Positions 60,071 to 64,000 of a stretch of 64,000 nt of DNA are shown piece by piece. The first letter of the stretch is position 1; the number at the start of each line of letters is the position of its first letter. The translations under genes and the position numbers were made by a program. This DNA is from Streptomyces sp. SDr-06 (GTDB taxonomy: Bacteria > Actinomycetota > Actinomycetes > Streptomycetales > Streptomycetaceae). The notes below the pieces were generated by a model that was not told the origin of the DNA, searched no databases, and saw nothing but the letters and a program-made list of their open reading frames with translations. The DNA is taken from NCBI RefSeq assembly GCF_003324565.1, contig NZ_QOLA01000001.1:1-64000 (forward strand), in the 5' to 3' direction.

Positions 60071-61225
60071 ATGTCCCCGACGATCCCTTCCGCGTCCTCC
60101 CCGTCACCCGCCCACCCTTCCGACCCTGCGAGCGTCCCGGTGCGCCGGCCGACCCGGCAGGTCAGGGTCGGCGAGGTCCTGGTGGGCGGCGGCGCACCGA
60201 TCAGCGTGCAGACGATGACCACCACCAACACCGCCGATGTGAACGGGACGTTGCAGCAGATCGCCGCCATCACGGCGGCAGGCTGCGACATCGTACGGGT
60301 GGCGGTGCCGTCCCAGGACGACGCCGACGCCCTGCCCGCCATCGTCGCGCGCTCGCGCATACCGGTGATCGCCGACATCCACTTCCAGCCCCGGTACGTG
60401 TTCGCCGCACTGGACGCGGGGTGTGCCGGGGTCCGGGTGAACCCCGGGAACATCCGGCGGTTCGACGACCGGGTGGGTGACATCGCGCGTGCCGCGGCTG
60501 CGGCCGGGGTGCCGATCCGGATCGGCGTCAACGCCGGGAGCCTGGACGCCAGGATGCTCGCCCAGCACGGCGGCGCCACCGCCGAGGCGCTGGTGGAGTC
60601 CGCCCTGTGGGAGTGCTCGCTGTTCGAGGAGCACGGCTTCCGGGATCTCAAGATCGCGGTCAAGCACCACGACCCGCTGGTGGTGGTCGCCGCCAACCGG
60701 CTGCTCGCCGCACGCTGCGACTACCCCCTCCACCTCGGCGTCACCGAGGCGGGCCCGGCGCTCCAGGGGTCGATCAAGTCCGCCGTCGCCTTCGCGATCC
60801 TCCTCGACGAGGGGATCGGGGACACCATCCGCGTGTCCATCAGCGAGGACCCGGTGGAACAGGTGAAGGCGGGCAGCCACATCCTGGCCTGCCTCGGCCT
60901 GCGCCCGCGCAGCCTGGAGATCGTGTCCTGCCCCGGGTGCGGACGGCTCCAGGTCGATCTGCACACGCTCGCGCGGCGGGTGGCGGCGGCCTTCGAGGGC
61001 TTCCCGCACCCGCTGCGCGTCGCCGTCATGGGCTGTGTCGTCAACGGGCCCGGGGAGTCCCGGGAGGCCGACATCGGGGTCTCGTGCGGCAACGGGAAGG
61101 GACAGATCTTCGTCCGCGGTCAAGTCGTGCGCACCGTAACGGAGTCGAGGATCGTCGACGCGCTCCTGGACGAGGCCGCGCACCTCGCCGAGTCGGCCTC
61201 CGCGCCTCCCGGCGTCAGCGGGTGA
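60071..61225 (+). CDS. ispG: IspG (4-hydroxy-3-methylbut-2-enyl diphosphate synthase), extra copy
   Basis: A 384-residue GcpE/IspG enzyme of the MEP isoprenoid pathway; it reductively opens MEcPP to HMBPP. The barrel ([48 protein letters not shown]) and the C-terminal [4Fe-4S] domain with its three cysteines (CPGCGR and [12 protein letters not shown]) are complete. The N-terminal ~20 residues are Ser/Pro-rich and unlike the core. No other MEP or terpene genes are near, so this is likely a second copy rather than the housekeeping gene. ATG 60071 has GAGG upstream. Confidence 0.93.
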   Translation: MSPTIPSASSPSPAHPSDPASVPVRRPTRQVRVGEVLVGGGAPISVQTMTTTNTADVNGTLQQIAAITAAGCDIVRVAVPSQDDADALPAIVARSRIPVIADIHFQPRYVFAALDAGCAGVRVNPGNIRRFDDRVGDIARAAAAAGVPIRIGVNAGSLDARMLAQHGGATAEALVESALWECSLFEEHGFRDLKIAVKHHDPLVVVAANRLLAARCDYPLHLGVTEAGPALQGSIKSAVAFAILLDEGIGDTIRVSISEDPVEQVKAGSHILACLGLRPRSLEIVSCPGCGRLQVDLHTLARRVAAAFEGFPHPLRVAVMGCVVNGPGESREADIGVSCGNGKGQIFVRGQVVRTVTESRIVDALLDEAAHLAESASAPPGVSG

Positions 61226-61281
61226 CGGGATCGCTCGCGGAAAGGCACGGTACGCGCGCGATCCAAGCTGCCGGACATGCG

Positions 61282-61310
61282 GCCGGCCCGGGTTGCACAC
61301 CCGGGCCGGC
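61282..61310. terminator. Bidirectional hairpin terminator
   Basis: GCCGGCCCGGGT (61282-61293) and its exact complement (61299-61310) with a five-base loop, between the convergent ispG and secreted protein genes. Confidence 0.85.
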
Positions 61311-61354
61311 GCCTGCCGCCCGCCTGCTCGGCGGCGGTGGTCACATCAGGCTGA

Positions 61355-62902
61355 TCAGCTCCCCGGCGTGGCCGGTGCGAATCCGAGGGCATGGCGGACC
61401 GTTTCCGGGCCGCGCACCCTCGTACCGAACACCACCAGCTCGCACGCTCTCGCGGCACGGCAGTCGACCGTGTGGCCGTCGATCGCGGTGAACGTCGCCG
61501 ACAGGGTGACCGTCTCGTCGACCCGCCCGCTGTCGCTGGTGGCCGGCGGCCTGGAGCGGGGGCGGCAGCCGAACGTGTCGGTGGAACCGGTGGCGCACTC
61601 CATGATCAGCACGTGGTACTGCGGTTCGTAGCCCTTGCCGGTCGCCCGCACCGCCTGGCCGTCCACGAGTCCCTGGTCCGGGTCCACGTGCAGGGTGGGC
61701 GGGGCCTCCGTGCGCCCGTGCGGGTCGAAGCGCAGCGGGACGGTGGCGAGCAGGGCCCCGCTGTTGTCGGTGAGCGCGAGCGAGCACGGATCGCTGGGCG
61801 ACACCGTGCGGCAGTCGAACGTGCCCGCCGTCGTGCTCAGTTGGGCGTAGAGCTTCTTCGGCGACAGTTGGTAGGTGCCGTCCGGGTACACCCGGAACTG
61901 GCGTCCCGTGGCGTCGTCACAGGTGGTCGTGGACGCCGAGGGGCCGCACTCCTTGACCCAGACGTAGGCCTTGGGCGGGCCCCCCGCGATGGTGAACTTG
62001 ACGATGTCGCCGTCCCGGAGACCGGTGGTGCGGTCCACGTTCAACTGCGGGCCGGCGGCGACGGCCGGCGCGGCCGCCGCCGGTGCCGCTCCGGCGGCCG
62101 TCAGCTGCCACGGGCCCCAGCCGCCCCCGGGAAGGGACTGGTAGATCTCCCAGGTCCGGTTCCGGTTCCACTCACGGGCCGTCAGGTGGAGCCTGCCGTC
62201 GGGGAGTTGCTCCACCGTGCTCGGCTGGCTCAGCCCCACGTTGGGATCGGGGACCTGGCCCGTGCTCTGCACCGGGCCCCAGCCGGATGCCGCGTCCTGC
62301 TGGTGGCGCACTTCCATGGTGTTGCCGGTGCTCTGCCCGGAGGCGAAGGCGTCGATGCTGCCGTCACGCTCTTTGAACAGCACGACTCCGCCGTGGTACG
62401 GGGTCGGGGCGAGTCCGAACGCGTCCGGAGAACTCCAGCCGCCCGCGGCGTCGCTCTCCACTGCGTGGCAGAACGTGCCGTACGTGGAGAACAGCAGTTC
62501 CAGGTCGCCCGCCGAGTTCTCCATCGCGGTGATGTAGTAGCTCTTCGGGCCGACGGTCGCCGCGCTCACCCGCTGCCAGGCCCCGTAGGCGCCGCCCGGC
62601 GCGTCCTGTTCGCGGTGCCAGACGAAGGGCAGGCCCCTGGTCGCCGTGGTGTCGTAGAAAAGCTGGAACTGCGCGATCCGGCCGTCCGCGCGGTCCACGG
62701 ACACCAGGCTGCCGGAGACCGGCGAACTCGCCAGCCCCTGGGCGCCCGTATCCGTACCGCACGCGGCCGTGGTCGCGGCGGGTGTCGCCTGTGCCGCCGC
62801 GGGCACCCCCGCCACTCCGGCGCAGGCGATCGCCACCGCGACCACGCCCCGCAGCAGCGCGCCCGCCCCGCCGTTCCGCACGCCTCTTCGTCGTAACCTC
62901 AT
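61355..62902 (-). CDS. Secreted protein with beta-propeller/lectin-like part and neocarzinostatin-like domains
   Basis: A 515-residue exported protein. The signal peptide ends near AQATPA (residue ~43). Residues ~45-270 show repeated Trp/Ser/Asp segments (WHREQDAPGGAYGAWQRVSA, then GGWGPWQLT) like PLL-type propellers or lectins. The C-terminal part contains two neocarzinostatin-like domains (QLNVDRTTGLRDGDIVKFTI with paired Cys, and HVDPDQGLVDGQAVRATGKG). In Streptomyces such domains carry enediynes in free apoproteins, but here they are fused and no enediyne genes are seen. GGGGAG precedes ATG 62902. Confidence 0.65.
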   Translation of the reverse strand: MRLRRRGVRNGGAGALLRGVVAVAIACAGVAGVPAAAQATPAATTAACGTDTGAQGLASSPVSGSLVSVDRADGRIAQFQLFYDTTATRGLPFVWHREQDAPGGAYGAWQRVSAATVGPKSYYITAMENSAGDLELLFSTYGTFCHAVESDAAGGWSSPDAFGLAPTPYHGGVVLFKERDGSIDAFASGQSTGNTMEVRHQQDAASGWGPVQSTGQVPDPNVGLSQPSTVEQLPDGRLHLTAREWNRNRTWEIYQSLPGGGWGPWQLTAAGAAPAAAAPAVAAGPQLNVDRTTGLRDGDIVKFTIAGGPPKAYVWVKECGPSASTTTCDDATGRQFRVYPDGTYQLSPKKLYAQLSTTAGTFDCRTVSPSDPCSLALTDNSGALLATVPLRFDPHGRTEAPPTLHVDPDQGLVDGQAVRATGKGYEPQYHVLIMECATGSTDTFGCRPRSRPPATSDSGRVDETVTLSATFTAIDGHTVDCRAARACELVVFGTRVRGPETVRHALGFAPATPGS

Positions 62903-63188
62903 CCGCTCCCCGCCCTCTCGATCGCCCCACCGGGCCGGGGAGCATCCTCGCGGCGCGCGGGTTCCACGGCCAGTTCGCAATCGGCCAGCGTGACCCGCGA
63001 GAACCAGCCGTAGCACGGAGATCGGACGACGGGGCCGACTCCGAGGCACCGCCCAGGACCGACTTACAGGCCCCACAGTTCGTGTTGGAGAATACGCGAA
63101 GGTGTCTTCCGGTATCACTTGACGTGTGTTGCCCGGGAGCGCGAATCTGGGGATGGCGGAACTGCTCTGGCACGCAGGGGAGATGGCC

Positions 63189-63845
63189 ATGCCGCACTGT
63201 GAACCGTCCGAGTCCGGACAGGTCGGCACGTGCATCAAACTGGCGGACACGCCGGGCACCCATCGGCTGTCCGGACTGACCGTCTTCAGCCGCCCCGAGG
63301 GCGACCGGACCGTCGTCAGCGTGTGCGGCGATCTCGACCTCACCGCGGACCACGCGCTGCGCCGCGCCCTCCGCCCCGGCCCCGCCGGCTCGGACGGCCG
63401 GCTCCGGCTCGACGTCAGCGGCGTCGAGTTCTGCGGCTGCTCCGCCGTCAACATCCTGCTGCACATCGGGGAGCAGGCCCTGGCCCAGGCCACCCTCGCC
63501 CCGGACCACGGCGACACCGCACCCCCGGCCACGGACCCGGACCCCGACGCGGACCTGCGCCTCGAACTCGGGCAGCTGCGCCAGGCCATGCTGAGCCGGG
63601 GCACCATCGACCTGGCCCGGGGCATCCTCATGGCCGCCTTCGCCCTCACCCCGGACGACGCCTGGAGGGTGCTGGTCGCCACCTCGCAGCACACCAACAC
63701 CAAACTCCGGCGCCTCGCCGAGCAGGTGGTGGACTCCACGACGGGCACGCCCCTGCCCGAATCCGTACGCGAACACCTCGCCGCCGCCGTCACCGAGACC
63801 GCCGCCGCGTCCGGGGCGGCGAAAACCGGCGCCACGAGCGACTAG
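63189..63845 (+). CDS. STAS-ANTAR fusion protein
   Basis: A 218-residue protein. Residues ~25-95 resemble a STAS (anti-sigma factor antagonist) domain (LTVFSRPEGDRTVVSVCGDL, then LRLDVSGVEFCGCSAVNILL); the phosphoacceptor Ser region reads FCGCSAVN. Residues ~135-190 form an ANTAR RNA-binding helix bundle (LRQAMLSRGTIDLARGILMA, TPDDAWRVLVATSQHTNTKL). ANTAR domains act on nascent transcripts; STAS domains bind partner proteins. ATG 63189 is chosen for GGGGAG six bases upstream; ATG 63183 and 63153 are in frame. Confidence 0.82.
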   Translation: MPHCEPSESGQVGTCIKLADTPGTHRLSGLTVFSRPEGDRTVVSVCGDLDLTADHALRRALRPGPAGSDGRLRLDVSGVEFCGCSAVNILLHIGEQALAQATLAPDHGDTAPPATDPDPDADLRLELGQLRQAMLSRGTIDLARGILMAAFALTPDDAWRVLVATSQHTNTKLRRLAEQVVDSTTGTPLPESVREHLAAAVTETAAASGAAKTGATSD

Positions 63846-64000
63846 GCCGGACCCGTCACGAGCCGGGGCCGCTCGAAGGGGGCGGACGGCGCGGCGTACG
63901 TCAGCGCACGCACCGTCTCGAAGAGGTGGGTGACCTCCTGCTCCGTCAGCCCGGTGGCGACGGCCTCCCGCATCCAGTCGGCGAGCCGGGCCCTCAGCGG
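63842..64000 (-). CDS. Partial: C-terminus of a probable GntR-type regulator
   Basis: The last 52 residues of a minus-strand gene that continues past the window edge. They read LRARLADWMREAVATGLTEQ, EVTHLFETVRALTYAAP, then a short tail and TAG at 63844-63842. This resembles the end of small GntR (YtrA-like) regulators, but the DNA-binding part is outside the window. The stop overlaps the end of the STAS-ANTAR gene. Confidence 0.45.
   Translation of the reverse strand, partial: PLRARLADWMREAVATGLTEQEVTHLFETVRALTYAAPSAPFERPRLVTGPA

Noticed and set aside
61355..62902. Enediyne resistance apoprotein
   Set aside because: The neocarzinostatin-like domains are fused to a large secreted protein, and no enediyne polyketide synthase genes are in the window.
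1..64000. tRNA or rRNA genes, CRISPR arrays, insertion sequences or prophage genes
   Set aside because: None was seen on either strand: no cloverleaf with a CCA-type acceptor, no regularly spaced repeats, no transposase or integrase, and no phage structural genes.

Overview
The window is high-GC actinomycete DNA, almost certainly from a Streptomyces chromosome. The evidence is the extreme third-position GC, frequent GTG starts, tight GTGA/ATGA gene overlaps, many secreted (Sec and Tat) hydrolases, and families typical of Streptomyces: ROK, PucR and ANTAR regulators, roadblock/LC7 proteins, a mycothiol-dependent MDMPI protein, a neocarzinostatin-like secreted protein and DUF6585/DUF6215 proteins. 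There are no ribosomal, tRNA or core housekeeping operons, and there are at least five broken genes. This looks like accessory chromosome, perhaps an arm, rather than the core.

Layout. 0-9 kb: a FUSC-type exporter behind a GH15 glycoside hydrolase gene with a large internal deletion; two neighbouring DJ-1/PfpI-type genes (one resembles a detached catalase C-terminal domain); a membrane protein coupled to an SMP-30-like beta-propeller protein; two small stress-type proteins; a transketolase. 9-19 kb: a large secreted ricin/propeller/discoidin lectin-like protein behind a clear operator; a ROK regulator; a four-gene roadblock/PATAN-like operon; an AraC regulator with an O-methyltransferase; a divergent cupin/LysR pair. 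19-24 kb: a compact M20 peptidase, GNAT and N-succinylamino-acid racemase operon under a PucR regulator, which reads as a D- to L-amino-acid conversion pathway. 24-30 kb: an SDR, a MarR/SRPBCC pair with a clear operator, small secreted or membrane proteins, a head-on junction of two truncated genes, and a secreted transglycosylase-like protein. 30-38 kb: a secreted tripeptidyl aminopeptidase, a truncated aryl-acid adenylating enzyme, a secreted GH63 glycosidase, a winged-helix protein and a DUF6585 protein.

39-45.4 kb: a small apparently self-contained biosynthetic operon. It encodes a PPOX flavin/F420-type oxidoreductase, a single-module NRPS (adenylation, thiolation, reductase) and two cytochromes P450 with unusual I-helix motifs, and it ends in a strong terminator. 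It would be expected to release a P450-modified amino aldehyde or alcohol. This is the best candidate here for an undescribed system.

45-64 kb: an MDMPI protein, an esterase with a divergent TetR/GNAT pair (the GNAT is fused to an NTF2-like domain), a Tat-secreted phospholipase C, an MFS exporter with a carboxypeptidase-regulatory-like tail, a secreted alpha-amylase with starch-binding domain, several small proteins, an epoxide hydrolase, a stand-alone ispG, a secreted protein with neocarzinostatin-like domains, a STAS-ANTAR protein, and the end of a regulator cut by the window edge. Strong hairpins separate most convergent or finished transcription units.

All functional calls come from reading the sequence and from family knowledge; no searches were run. 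Start codons were chosen by ribosome-binding site and protein N-terminus and are uncertain where noted.
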